NCBI RefSeq assembly: GCF_042100115.1
Contig: NC_091272.1
Span: 6,200,001 to 6,264,000 of the forward strand
Source: Alternaria dauci
Lineage: Eukaryota; Ascomycota; Dothideomycetes; Pleosporales; Pleosporaceae
DNA: 64,000 bases
Reading direction: 5' to 3'
Shown here one piece after another: positions 54,826-64,000 of this stretch. The notes under the pieces are model-generated. The model had not been told where the DNA came from. It saw only the letters and a list, made by a program, of their open reading frames with translations, and ran no database searches. Every line of letters starts with the position of its first letter. Within the stretch, counting starts at the first letter, position 1. A program made the translations under genes and the position numbers.

Positions 54826-55620
54826 GATAAAGACGGATCAAATGCTTCTAGAACTATCGTGAAGCTATTGAGCTAACTCAACTCGAGAGCAAGCTGGTGT
54901 TGTAGTCTGGGGAAGCTCCCGTTGTCCATCAAGGTGTCACTCGTTATCACGCTTATCGGGTGGGAGCAACGCGTGCAAGGGTCGCGTGGCAGCCCCACCC
55001 AGATCAGATGGCTGGACTCGTTGGCGCGGAAAGTGACCGCCTTCTATACCTTCCACATTTGACCCATCTGCATCAAAGCATGATGCTTACATACGAAGCA
55101 AGGCCGACTTGTGCAGTGCCGGGTGCTGCGGTCGTGGTTATGATTGACATTGATAACCTGGATGCCTCAGCCACTGCTGCGACCTTGGGCATCGCCTGGA
55201 ACCCCACCCAGCTGCACAGACCCTGAAACCCGCGACAGCCGTTTTGCTTGCTGTCAAGACAGCGATTCTGACACTGTATTGTTCTAGACACCTACAACCC
55301 ACAGTCGCACGTATACTCACGCGACACTCACGCACAGATGACGATGCAGCTGCCTCATCGGCCCCCAACAGGCGCGGGAACTAAGACAGGCAAATGAAGA
55401 TGTACAGGGCCGAACGCGTGTTTCATCACGGCGCGCAAGGCATCCCCTGAGTTTACGCTTCACAGCCGCCGCAGCTTGAATTTGCGCCGAAAATACCAAA
55501 ACTTCTTGCCCTCAGCCTTGATCGCGAAGATATATACTCGCTTACCTGTCTTTTCGCTGCTCCCATCTTCCCTTGCTCTCGACCGCCTTGTAGCAACACA
55601 ATCTGCATCACCGCATCACC
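54826..55620. promoter_or_regulatory. Divergent promoter region
   Basis: A 795-bp region lies between BLH1 (minus) and the tetraspan gene (plus). A CT-rich leader and a GATATATACTC TATA-like element (about 55,528-55,538) lie 85-95 bp before the plus-strand ATG. Nothing else is recognised. Confidence 0.4.
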
Positions 55621-56355
55621 ATGGCGCAACGACCGGTATTTTGGCAGAAGCGCGTTCTCGTGCCCTTCTGGATAGTGCGCATATGTATCATGGTCTTGAT
55701 CATTGCAGCATACGGCTATTCTCTGCGGAACGTGAATGATCTGGAGGAGGTTATCCAACCATCAGTGGGGTAAGTTGCAACAACACCAGCGCATGCGCAG
55801 AGACTGACAGCCAACAGATCGGTCGTCGTCTTCATACTCTTCATCGTCATTGTGCTCCTCATCGACATCCTTGCCATCGTCATGTTCCTTGGCGACAAGC
55901 TGAAGCCAGGCACTTTCCTCACCATGAACTGCTTCCAAACTGGGTTCTGGACCGGCGTCTTGATCATGGACTTTGTCGCGATAGGCCAGGGCGCCAGCGC
56001 TGTAGGAATTGGATTCAGCATCTTCGTATTGTATGTTCAGAGCCTGGCGAGATTGTGTGCAGCACTGACATATTCCAGCCTCACTTTCCTCGGTCTCCTC
56101 ATCTACGCCATCGCCGGTTACCGTCGCGCGAAGAAAGAAGCCCAACGGGGCCAGTATGCGCCAGCGCACAACCCAGTAGCGGCAGCAACTGCAGCACAGT
56201 CGTCCCCATACAACGGTCTCCCCGAGTACCAGCAGAACACCGCATACCATTCGCAGACACAGCCTGATATGCACAACCAGTACCTTCCACCATACCAGGG
56301 TGGTGCCGCGACGGACTACTACCAGCAGCCCGTGAAGCCTGCCCACATTGTATGA
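55621..56355 (+). CDS. Four-helix (MARVEL-like) membrane protein
   Basis: Three exons, 55621..55769, 55818..56030 and 56079..56355, with two 48-nt introns give 212 residues. Four hydrophobic helices (about 17-34, 50-72, 84-108, 112-135) are followed by a Tyr/Gln/Pro-rich cytoplasmic tail (QRGQYAPAHNP ... YQQNTAYHSQTQPDMHNQYLPPYQGG). Helix spacing and the tail resemble fungal MARVEL-type proteins, which organise plasma-membrane domains. The match is architectural, not motif-based, so the family call is tentative. Confidence 0.7.
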
Positions 56356-57136
56356 GCGAAGGCGATGGAGATGAAAATGTTTACAAAAGGCGTTTGGGTG
56401 ATATAGAAAGGGTCAATACCACGGTCAAATGGTGTTCCGGTCTGTACTTTCACATGTTGCATGCTCCCACGATCGGGAATTGGTATGGGAGATCTGATCG
56501 TCAGGAACGTTGGTAGTGAATAATGTTAGTAAGGAACGGGCCGTTGGATTATTGCGCGCTTGCGCCGGGCCTGTTCCATTTGGCAGGTGTAGGAATGACA
56601 CTCCGAAAATTATCGACTCATGTGTCAAAAAGCTTCCCCCAGGCACCGGAAAATCCATGAATGATACCACCAGTTAGTCGCACGTGCGAACGCATGTCTG
56701 ACGCTCCTGCCCGTTCAGGTGGCTCCTGCCGAGGCGCTAGGCTGGTCAGGAGGCGGCAACTCCGCAAGGCTTGGAAGTGTCTCCGTTTCGGACGTCAACA
56801 ACCACTCACAGCTGCAAAGCCGACATTCGCATCATGTCGCCGCCATGGTCATTTATGCGAGGAGCAATCATATCGCCGTTACCCGCACGTTGCGAGTAGG
56901 AAGTGGCGTGTGCCATGGCTGTGTTCCTGACCTCTGCCGCATCTGTTCGCCTCCGGCGTACATTATGCGTGGAACGTTAGCGGTAGATCAAGGCCGGGGG
57001 ACTCGGTGGCTGGCTCCAGGATAGATCAGAAGGGCGGTGTTATTATAAACATCAGGTGCCGTCTGCTTGTTTTGCACAGGTCCCACGTCTCTCAGTCGAA
57101 TACATTCGCTTCATCATCTTCATTCGTTCAGTCAAG
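56356..57136. other. Intergenic region
   Basis: About 780 bp holds the tetraspan 3' flank and the SurE-gene promoter (a GTTATTATAAAC TATA-like word near 57,037). I see no gene or repeat. Confidence 0.4.
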
Positions 57137-58093
57137 ATGCGATCCTTCCTGCTACTCGCTGCGGCGGTTCCCCTCGCTCAAGCTGTACGAATCGTACAGT
57201 CAAACGACGACGGATGGTCAGAGGCAAACCTCCGTACCTTCTTCAATGTCCTGAACTCTGCTGGCCATCAAGTCGTCCTGTCCGGCCCTGCTGAGAATCA
57301 GTCTGGCACAGGTTGGTAGCCGAGTCATGGATCCGATACACACACATGCTGACCTATATCAGGATCATCCGATGAACCCCCGAAGACTGTCGATTCAGAC
57401 GGCTGCATTCATGCATCCTGCTCAGGCGGAAGCCCGCCTACAGGCGCAAACGCGACAGACCCTCGCCTGAACTACGTGAACTCGTTCCCGGTCACTTCTA
57501 TCAAGCAAGGTATCGATGTCACCGCGCCCAAGCTCTGGAACGGTGCGAAGCCCGAACTCGCTCTTACCGGACCGAATGTTGGAGGCAACATTGCTGTCCA
57601 GGTGCCCTTCTCCGGTACCGTCGGCGCCGCTACATATGCGGCAAAGACGGCCCAGATCCCAGCCATCGCCTTCTCTGGCCAGACTGGAGATCCTACCGGA
57701 TGGAATGTACCTACGCCTTTCCACAGCAAGATCTATGCTGATCTGGCTCTGAACGTCACGACAACCATCATCAACAGCGGAAAGCCATACCTCCCAGCAA
57801 ACACCTACTTGAACGTCAACTTCCCCTCTGTCTCTGAGACCAGGTGCAACGATCCCAGCAAGTTCAAGTACATCTTTACTCGCATCAACACTGGTCTTTT
57901 GAGTGCTCGTGACGCCAACTGGTGCGGCAGCACGCGCCTGCCGTGGGAGGCGGACGTTATCTTGATTCGAGGAAGCGACTGCTACGTTACCATCAGTCCC
58001 GGTGACGCAAACGACAAGACGACCATAAACGATGCTGCGGTCCAGACTCAGATCATCAACAAGCTTAAGCCAATTTTGTCGTGCTTGCCTTAG
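57137..58093 (+). CDS. Secreted SurE-like acid phosphatase
   Basis: Two exons, 57137..57311 and 57363..58093, with a 51-nt intron (GTTGGT, GCTGAC branch, TCAG) give 301 residues. A 16-residue signal peptide (MRSFLLLAAAVPLAQA) is followed directly by VRIVQSNDDGWSEANLRTFFNVLNSAGHQVVLSGPAENQSGTG. This is the SurE fold start with the metal-binding Asp-Asp pair, and SGT of the active site just before the intron. Later markers are IAFSGQTGD and VNFPS, and paired Cys. SurE proteins are metal-dependent phosphatases/nucleotidases; the secreted fungal branch is annotated as acid phosphatase for phosphate scavenging. The GTTGGT donor is unusual but preserves frame and the GTG|SSDEPP junction. Confidence 0.88.
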
Positions 58094-58358
58094 GAGAGGG
58101 ATGGTGAGGGTGACGATAGTTAGCCCAGCTGTGCATGGAGCTTTAATGACATGTGCTAGTACGACGAATGACATCATCTCATTGCTCGACTTCGTCCATC
58201 ATTGACAATGCTAGTCACTGTAACAATGGCTTCACCTCAATGTGACTACAATAAAAACACGTGAGCTGGATGACTCATCGGTTGCCTTGTAATGAAGGGA
58301 GCTATCACTCACCATGCAATAACCAATATTTCCAGCACAAACACATACCTGGCCAGCC

Positions 58359-59192
58359 ATGTCAAACCACCTCGAAGATACTGAAATGTCAGCAGACTCC
58401 ACCAAACCCCAATCTCTCGCTTCGCGCATGAAGTCGTACGAATCGCACTTCGACCACACCCTCCCCCTCAACAAGCCCATCATCCTGCGTCTAGACGGCC
58501 ATGGCTTCTCGCGCTTCACCTCACACTTTGCGCGCCCATTCGACGAACGCATAAACACCGCGATGATATCAACCTGTGCCGACCTACTCCACTTCTTTGC
58601 CCGCGCTACAGTTGCATACACGCAGTCCGACGAAATCACCCTGGTCTTCCCGGAAGGTGTGCAGAGCTTCAACGAGAGGGTGCAGAAGCTGTGTAGTCTG
58701 AGTGCGAGTTATTGCTCTGTGCGATTCAACAAGCATCTCACGGAGGCGCTGAAGAAAATGCCGGAGCCGGGGGTCAAGGGTGATGTGGATGAGGTGCTAG
58801 GTACAGCGCATTTTGATGCGCGTCTCTTCCCTGTCCCTTCTGTGGAAGAGGCTCTCAACAACCTCATCTGGAGGTGTCGCAATGATGCCGTACGGAACTC
58901 TGTTTCTGCTTTTGCCCGGACCATGTATTCAACCAAGGAGATGAACGGCAAGAAGACGCAGGAACTCGTTGATATGATGCTGGCGGAAAAGGGCGTTAGG
59001 TTCGAGGAAGCTGTGCCAAGGTGGGCGATTGAGGGCTGTTTGATGAAGAGAGAGCAATATGAGCACGAGGGTGTCAATCTGAAGACTGGAGAGATCGAGA
59101 AGACTTTTCGGACAAGGACGCGAGTAGAGGAGAGGGGTGTGAGGGTCTTTGGAGATGAAGGATTAAAGCTAGTGACAGATAGATATTGGTAG
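58359..59192 (+). CDS. Thg1-like 3'-5' nucleotidyltransferase
   Basis: Single exon, 277 residues, ATG at 58,359 (a second ATG at 58,386 is possible). The Thg1 polymerase core is clear. IILRLDGHGFSRFTSHFARPFDERI has the first metal Asp (D46), and VAYTQSDEITLVF the second acidic pair (D91-E92). FDARLFPVPSVEEALNNLIWRCRNDAVRNSVSAFARTMYS matches the family helix with conserved Arg/Asn. Thg1 adds G-1 to the 5' end of tRNA-His; Thg1-like proteins repair tRNA 5' ends by templated reverse-direction synthesis. RLDGHGFSRFT and YTQSDEITLV differ from the RIDGRGFHRFS and GQSDEYSFVF wording of canonical fungal Thg1, so I favour a Thg1-like paralogue. Its neighbour, the intron-rich tRNA-Pro, is 221 bp away. 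Confidence 0.88.
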   Translation: MSNHLEDTEMSADSTKPQSLASRMKSYESHFDHTLPLNKPIILRLDGHGFSRFTSHFARPFDERINTAMISTCADLLHFFARATVAYTQSDEITLVFPEGVQSFNERVQKLCSLSASYCSVRFNKHLTEALKKMPEPGVKGDVDEVLGTAHFDARLFPVPSVEEALNNLIWRCRNDAVRNSVSAFARTMYSTKEMNGKKTQELVDMMLAEKGVRFEEAVPRWAIEGCLMKREQYEHEGVNLKTGEIEKTFRTRTRVEERGVRVFGDEGLKLVTDRYW

Positions 59193-59412
59193 GGTGCCCA
59201 GATGGATATGGGAATGTACCTGCTCTCAACGTAGCAGCGAGGTTGCGGTTGTACTGTGTCAAACTCACTTCACGACAAGCGCCCATCCGCAAATATCTTT
59301 CCTTTGTGCATGTAAGAAGTCCATCGCAGAATAAAAAAGAATGCGTGTCAACCTACTAGACCAGTGCAAGGTGGTTCTAGGCACGGCGCAAGATTCTGCA
59401 AAAAAGAAGATG
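59193..59412. terminator. 3' flanks of the Thg1-like gene and of tRNA-Pro
   Basis: On the minus strand, a TCTTCTTTTTT run (T6 at 59,405-59,400) lies just past the tRNA-Pro 3' end and is a normal RNA polymerase III terminator. Confidence 0.6.
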
Positions 59413-59431
59413 GGGCCTGACCGGGATTCGA

Positions 59432-59484
59432 CTGTGCGCTTATTAGTAAAGCGTTCGATGTCGAACCTTGATGGGTGAACTTAC
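59432..59484 (-). other. Spliceosome-type intron inside the tRNA-Pro T-loop (intron B)
   Basis: 53 nt: 5' GTAAGTTCACCC, branch TTACTAATAAG, 3' GCACAG. It splits box B between T54 and T55. Internally it contains GGTTCGACATC, near the box B consensus GGTTCGANTCC, within a small inverted repeat (GGTTCGA / TCGAAC). Confidence 0.75.
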
Positions 59485-59528
59485 ACCCGGGGCCTCCTGC
59501 AGAATAGGCATTTGACTGATGTCAACCC

Positions 59529-59583
59529 CTATCATCACTGTTAGCAGATGTTGGGGAGCTGATGTGGTTGTGGATGAACTTAC
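59529..59583 (-). other. Spliceosome-type intron inside the tRNA-Pro anticodon (intron A)
   Basis: 55 nt: 5' GTAAGTTCATCC, branch site CTGCTAACAG, 3' GATGATAG. The size, donor, branch and branch-to-AG distance match the protein-gene introns in this window. It separates anticodon U34 from G35, a position where tRNA-splicing endonuclease is not known to cut. Confidence 0.75.
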
Positions 59584-59666
59584 AAAGCAGGAATCATACC
59601 ACTAGACCATCAGGCCGATTACCGCTCTGAGAGAGCTGATCGATGAAAAGTGGCAAAGCTTTTGGC

Positions 59667-59675
59667 TTTATATAA
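59667..59675 (-). promoter_or_regulatory. TATA box upstream of tRNA-Pro
   Basis: On the minus strand TTATATAAA lies 51-59 bp upstream of the mature tRNA 5' end. It could place TFIIIB, or support polymerase II initiation, of the interrupted tRNA gene. Confidence 0.5.
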
Positions 59676-60526
59676 CACGCAACTGACATTTTATGGCTGC
59701 ATGAGTGGCATAAGATCTTGTATGTGGAGCGCGGGGCTGTGTGTGCAGTAGTGGCCACCCTTGGCGAAACACGCTGCAGAGTCATCCACATCGCGTCCTT
59801 TCGACCACCACTGTTGTAAGGCTGGCATTCGGCGCCAAAGTTACGGAAAGTCTCACCCTGTGCAATGAGTTCCAAGATTTTCCTACTTCACGATTCCTCC
59901 GAATTCCAATCACCTCTCTTCTTTGTGGAGCCCCGCACGAATGGACATAACTTCAGGGACCACTAAGCCCACATTTTGAGACATTTAATACTTTGGTACC
60001 TTTCTGAACCAGACTCACATGCCACGTAGGGTACTTCATGCGTCCGGTACCTACCATACGTATATCTGAGTCAATATTGCTGTAGATAAGGCCGAATACG
60101 CCGTATAGCTAGATGCCAAACGAAGGGGTGTCCGTCCAAACACAACTTACGTCTGTCGTGTCTCTCTGCTTGGTCAACGCGATTGGAAGAGCAACACGAA
60201 ATCGATTTCCGGATTTTCAGAATCGCAGGACAAGAGATTGGAATCGAATGCGACTTTTTGGAGTGTTCGACCACTTACGTTGATCTTTTCAGATGGTGTT
60301 TTGGTGAATTGTTGTAGGAAGAATCACAGAGTCTTATATACCCATTACTCAAGCCACCAACGCGACGCTTTGATGAAGACATATTCATCTGCAGACGAAG
60401 TGTCGCCACAGGCACTCGTTGCTCACAAAGATTTTCCTGATAAAGGAAGTCGGGTAACACGAAGATACATCGGACTCGCTTGAATCACAAGTTGTTTGCT
60501 CAACTTGCTTCTGTCGGCTTCGGTAT
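59676..60526. other. Intergenic region
   Basis: About 850 bp lie between tRNA-Pro and the SET gene 3' end. I see no gene, RNA or repeat apart from an AT-rich TTATATACCC word near 60,334. Confidence 0.4.
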
Positions 60527-62640
60527 CTACACCGCCACATCCTCGTACATCCACGTCTCGTTACTCTGCCCACCTCCCGCAGTCTGCGCACTCGCATACA
60601 AACACCGCTTAATCTGTCCATGTTCAAATACAGGCACAACGTCCTTCTCCACAACCATCATAGCCCACATGATGATCCTTGCACCCAGGTTCTCCGTACG
60701 TCCGTTGATGAAAACAGGCGTTGCATCATCAGAGGGTTGATTGACAAATGTCATACCCAAGTCGTCCAGCGCATCCGTCGGCGCGACACTCGCATTGGCC
60801 GAGGGAAGCTGCACAAAATCGCCAAGGTTTTCGTCGATGAACGTGTACGTGTCTACGTCTTCAATACCATCTTCTAATGCGGGAAGTGCATGTTTTGAAC
60901 ACAGGGTGCGCACCAGAGCCAATGTCTTGATGTCGGGTGTATCTGGTGTGGTCAACATCAACGACACCAGGACGGTGAGAAGCATCGTCCACTGCAACCC
61001 TTCATTCTGCGAACCCTGAATACCGTGTCGATCGAGGCCGCTTGAGAAGGTCTTGGCTGACTCGGGCAGATCGGCTTCGAAAGCTTCGAGCATGTCGGAT
61101 ATACTGTGCAAAGTGCGAACGGGAAGTTCGGAATCCGAGACGCGGAGCTTGGCAATCGCAGCCTTCAGCTCTTCCCGCACCGAGTGGATGATCCTAGCCT
61201 GGCTGTCGCGATATATTTTCGCGTACTTTTGCTTGTCGTTTTGAGGCTCCAGTTCGATTTGCAGTGGAAGAGTGCTGCATCTCTGCTCCAGTGCCTGGTG
61301 TAGGAGTACCAAAACTTGCAGGGTAATCCTGCCTCCTGGTCGTGCAACGTCAATAGTGCTTACATCCAACTCGGACGTGATGATCGTCTGTATAAAAAAG
61401 AAGTGGACGATGTATGGAGGTATGCCACGGAAGAAAGGTACGTGGTTTTCATAGCGACCGAATGGATGACCCTTGGCGCGTAGGAAGTGCTGTTCCTTGT
61501 TTGGGTCTGTAGCTAGAAAGTCTTTTGACATGCCAAAAGGCACGTTCTCGGAATTCAGTAGACCCAGCTGTTGTGCATATTGCTGTAGCTGCGGTTGGAA
61601 CGCTAGTTTCAAAGCGAACTGCTCAATGGGATTGTCTTCCAGACAGAAGCCATACCCCAGAAGCAGCTCATCATTCTGCTTTGGCGCGTAGTTGTTGAAC
61701 AGCTCTTGACCAACCTGGAACGACTCGCCTTCGAGACATTTCAGTGTAAATGACTGATGAGGCTGGAAGTCCCATTCTACCTTTGCGGAGACGGAATGAT
61801 TGAGAATGTCGACCACGGGAAAGAGGATCGGAATTGTCTCACGTCCGGGTAAGATGTGCGTCGAAATGAACGCCCGCGAAGTAAAGATCGTGGCTGCCCA
61901 AAGCAATGATTCGCTGGGGATCGTTAGCAGGCCGCACCAGGTAGCCAACGTACGAGTATTGCAAATCTAGAGTGCTAGCAGCCAAAAGCAACACTGATAG
62001 CAGGTTGTATGGGTTCAGTTGAACGGTAAAGCTGATGCTCAATGTACGTGCACGCTAGACAGCACACGACATGCAGTAAATACCATTTGCTCGAGACTTA
62101 CAGATCAATCTCGTCAGCAAGAGGCATACCAAGTGCTTTCATAACAGCCACGGCATTTTCCCATTGGCGTTCCAGCTCAGCCTTTCTCTCTTTGGTTGCA
62201 GGAGCCAGGCTTGTACCGGCGAGAAACGCCACATCGCTCTCATTAAACCAGAGAGGCGTAGTCATACTTTCCGGCCCCGGTAAGCAGGAGATGTACGCAT
62301 GCCATGGTGACTTGTCACCCTTCTTGCGCTGTTCAATCAACAGCAGATACGTCAGAACGTGATCTGGAATCTGCCCTCGGCATTGCTGTAGAGGGCTTTC
62401 AGCGTACAACACCTCTTTCTCGTTCGGGTCTAGGTTGAGAGAAGAGAGCGAAATCTTCAGCGGACACGAAGCCACCACGGTGGAGCTTAGTGGCCTCGCA
62501 GCGCGCATGTGAAAACCACGCGAGTCGCTGAAGACGACTTGGACGTCTGGACTGAGCTGACCCCCATTTTGTGTAAACCAGGCAACAAGGCTCTCGGCTG
62601 ACTGGTGAGAGCCGAAATCCTGGCCTACCCTCTGGTCCAT
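60527..62640 (-). CDS. SET-domain lysine methyltransferase (Rubisco-LSMT/SETD6-like)
   Basis: Two exons, 62640..62102 and 61913..60527, give 641 residues. The intron (62,101-61,914; GTAAGT, CTGCTAAC branch, CCCAG) is 188 nt, longer than others here, but the join gives DEIDL-ESLLWAATIFTSRAF as the family requires. SET landmarks are LLWAATIFTSRAF, PVVDILNHSVSAKVEWD (SAM-binding NHS) and the catalytic-Tyr segment NNYAPKQNDELLLGYGF. A helical substrate-binding domain follows. Relatives methylate non-histone lysines such as ribosomal proteins or elongation factors, in cytosol or nucleus; this substrate is unknown. The N-terminal insert (about 1-160) and the extended C-terminus are long for the family. 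A small extra exon inside the long intron cannot be excluded. Confidence 0.85.
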
Positions 62641-64000
62641 TAGAAATGCAATGGCTTTAAAAGGTTGTGAATTCTAATCAGCTGACGCAACAGGCTTGGT
62701 TGTCGGGCGGTCTCTCGCGAATTTTGGGACAAAAATACTTTACGTACGCAATACCGTCCGAGTTGGATGTGTCTGTATCTCGGAAGTTCGGTTCGCCCGA
62801 CGGTGCGACAGTGATGTGTGCAACCCAGCTGACGCGAGCTCGGTCTCGGTGAAAAATTGGCGGCGCGGCACGCGGAGCAGTACGGAACCGACGATCAGAA
62901 GCGAGCGGGCTTGCAGGAGAGATCGTGAAGTGTAGCGGATCGTGCAGGCACAGGTGCAGCACAGCGTAATGGTGTGCGGATGTGTCGGTGAGGCCACGGC
63001 TAACCCCAAACCCCTCGCGAAAAGTCGTGGTAGAGTTTGCGTAAGAGTTGATGGTAGCAGCCTAGCAGAGTCGTTGAACCAAACATGGCGCCTGGTGATG
63101 ACAGGATCCAAGCTTCTCAAGCTTCATGTCACCTGCGGCCGGCTCCTACAAGAATGCTTCGACATTAACTCCGGAAGTGATGTTTCCAAGGTTCCCGATG
63201 TCCTGTGGCTTGAGTGGCAGTGGTGCTCGGCGCAAATGTCGCAGGGCTGGCCAATCAAAGCGTCCCTCGGTCTATACGCAATACGCGGTGCATTGAGTGC
63301 CCAGAGCTTCTTCAGAAGGTTCCATGGTCGCTGTGCCGCATGATCAATCTTAAGATGATGAGGTATTCGGCACCTTGCGGAAACGTAGCCTGCTCAGTGC
63401 TGCTCTCACCTGGATCGACAGCACGTACCCAAGTGAGACCTAGACAATCAGCGGTATACCTGCTGGCTATGACTACGACAGTAAGCAGCCCCCCCAGCTT
63501 TGTCCGACGCATCCGAGTAGTCGGTTTCCGACGAAGCAAAAAGAGGGGCCAGTAGCAAGGATGCATGATATGCACAATGGGCCTATTGTTCTGGCCCCTT
63601 GCCGGATACGGCTTTGCTGGCGTCCCTGCGCCAACGGGACGGACGACGGTTGACAGTACCGGCGTTGGAGTCAGTGTGCCTTGTGCGTCGACGATGCGGG
63701 TGTAAAGTAGAGCCATGCCCGGCCGATGAATGACCTGACGAGCGCCCCGTCTAATGGCTTCTTTTTTGTTCCCATTTTCGCTTTCTGAAAATTGTCTACG
63801 CCCGCTTGCTGAGACATACAGCTATCCATGGTCAGATGATAGGGAGTGATTGGCTAATTTATTCCCTGCATAAACTCAGCTCTTCCAGTTGTGGCTTGTA
63901 AGTTGGCCCCAGTTGTGGTAGTGGAATTGCGCTTGAGGGGCACGACCTACAAACTTCAGCGCACAGCCCTGAGGTCCCGCCCTCATAAGGACAATGGCGT
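62641..64000. other. Intergenic region to the window end
   Basis: This 1.36-kb region holds the SET gene promoter (GC-rich near 62,810-62,950). Open frames here (for example 62,942-63,343 plus and 63,716-63,312 minus) have no domain signal. No RNA gene or repeat is seen. Confidence 0.4.

Larger units (their letters stand above)
59413..59616 (-). tRNA. tRNA-Pro(UGG) interrupted by one tRNA-type and two spliceosome-type introns
   Basis: Mature parts, read 59,616 downward, are 59616-59584, 59528-59526, 59501-59485 and 59431-59413: 72 nt in all. Acceptor GGCCTGA pairs with TCAGGCC (7 of 7), with discriminator C. The D-arm is TGGTCTAGTGGTATGAT (box A). The anticodon stem CCTGC pairs with GCAGG and the loop is TTT-GGG-T, anticodon UGG. 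The variable loop is AGGCC, and the T-arm CCGGG-TTCGAAT-CCCGG. Three insertions interrupt it: intron A (59583-59529) between positions 34 and 35, a canonical 24-nt tRNA intron (59525-59502) after position 37, and intron B (59484-59432) between positions 54 and 55. Without removal of A and B the anticodon and T-loop are destroyed. That each excision restores perfect tRNA sequence argues against random decay. Confidence 0.85.

Noticed and set aside
57312..57362. The unusual GTTGGT donor in the SurE gene as a sign of a broken gene
   Set aside because: Phase, length and the restored SGTG-SSDEPP junction all support a normal if weak intron.
59413..59525. A stand-alone tRNA-Leu with anticodon UAG from the plus-strand hairpin GCGCTT-ATTAGTA-AAGCG
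   Set aside because: The hairpin lies wholly within intron B of the minus-strand tRNA-Pro; no acceptor or D-arm can be built around it.

Overview
This window reads as nuclear DNA of a filamentous ascomycete (Pezizomycotina), most likely a dothideomycete of the Pleosporales type. The evidence is short introns (mostly 44-64 nt) with GT...AG ends and CTAAC-like branch sites, tRNA genes with introns after the anticodon, and gene content such as an SidL-type hydroxyornithine acyltransferase, a fungal rhodopsin-domain membrane protein, a BYS1-domain secreted protein and a 2EXR/F-box-like relic. The placement below Pezizomycotina is inference. There is no sign of viral, plasmid or bacterial DNA.

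Layout. At 0.1-23.2 kb the genes are dense and mostly conserved: a Cys-rich single-pass membrane protein, mitochondrial Mn-SOD diverging from an SidL-like acyltransferase, adenylosuccinate lyase, a large disordered Met-rich protein, an Ntr1/TFIP11-type G-patch splicing factor, a conserved Pro-rich membrane protein, a PDK1/Pkh-type kinase and a 960-residue disordered protein. At 23.2-29.4 kb is a 6 kb gene-poor stretch, whose first 3.4 kb repeats a promoter/leader-like motif on one strand. At 29.4-37 kb are a Pho85-type cyclin, a large membrane protein and three small lineage-restricted genes, two of which are paralogues. At 37.5-48.4 kb are a BYS1-type secreted protein with an unusual in-frame Cys-rich extension behind its stop, a membrane SDR, RPL6, a gene-relic zone (P450 fragment, frameshifted gene) and HIS5. 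At 48.4-64 kb are tRNA-Glu(CUC) with a duplicated 3' flank, a rhodopsin-domain protein, a secreted hydrolase, bleomycin hydrolase, a tetraspan protein, a SurE acid phosphatase, a Thg1-like polymerase, tRNA-Pro(UGG) and a SET methyltransferase.

The outstanding observation is the tRNA-Pro(UGG) gene at 59,616-59,413 on the minus strand. Besides a normal 24-nt tRNA intron after position 37, it carries two further insertions with all the marks of spliceosomal introns (GTAAGT start, CTAAC/CTAAT branch site, AG end). One lies inside the anticodon (between positions 34 and 35) and one in the T-loop (between positions 54 and 55). Removing all three leaves a perfectly paired 72-nt tRNA-Pro. The T-loop insertion splits the internal box B promoter, yet itself contains a box-B-like sequence, and a TATA box lies just upstream of the gene. 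I know of no established precedent for this arrangement.

Most other genes are single-copy housekeeping functions (purine, histidine, translation, splicing, oxidative stress, signalling) and do not form an operon-like pathway or a metabolite cluster. Intron coordinates were derived by hand from splice signals and frame, so exon totals are consistent but unverified by transcripts.
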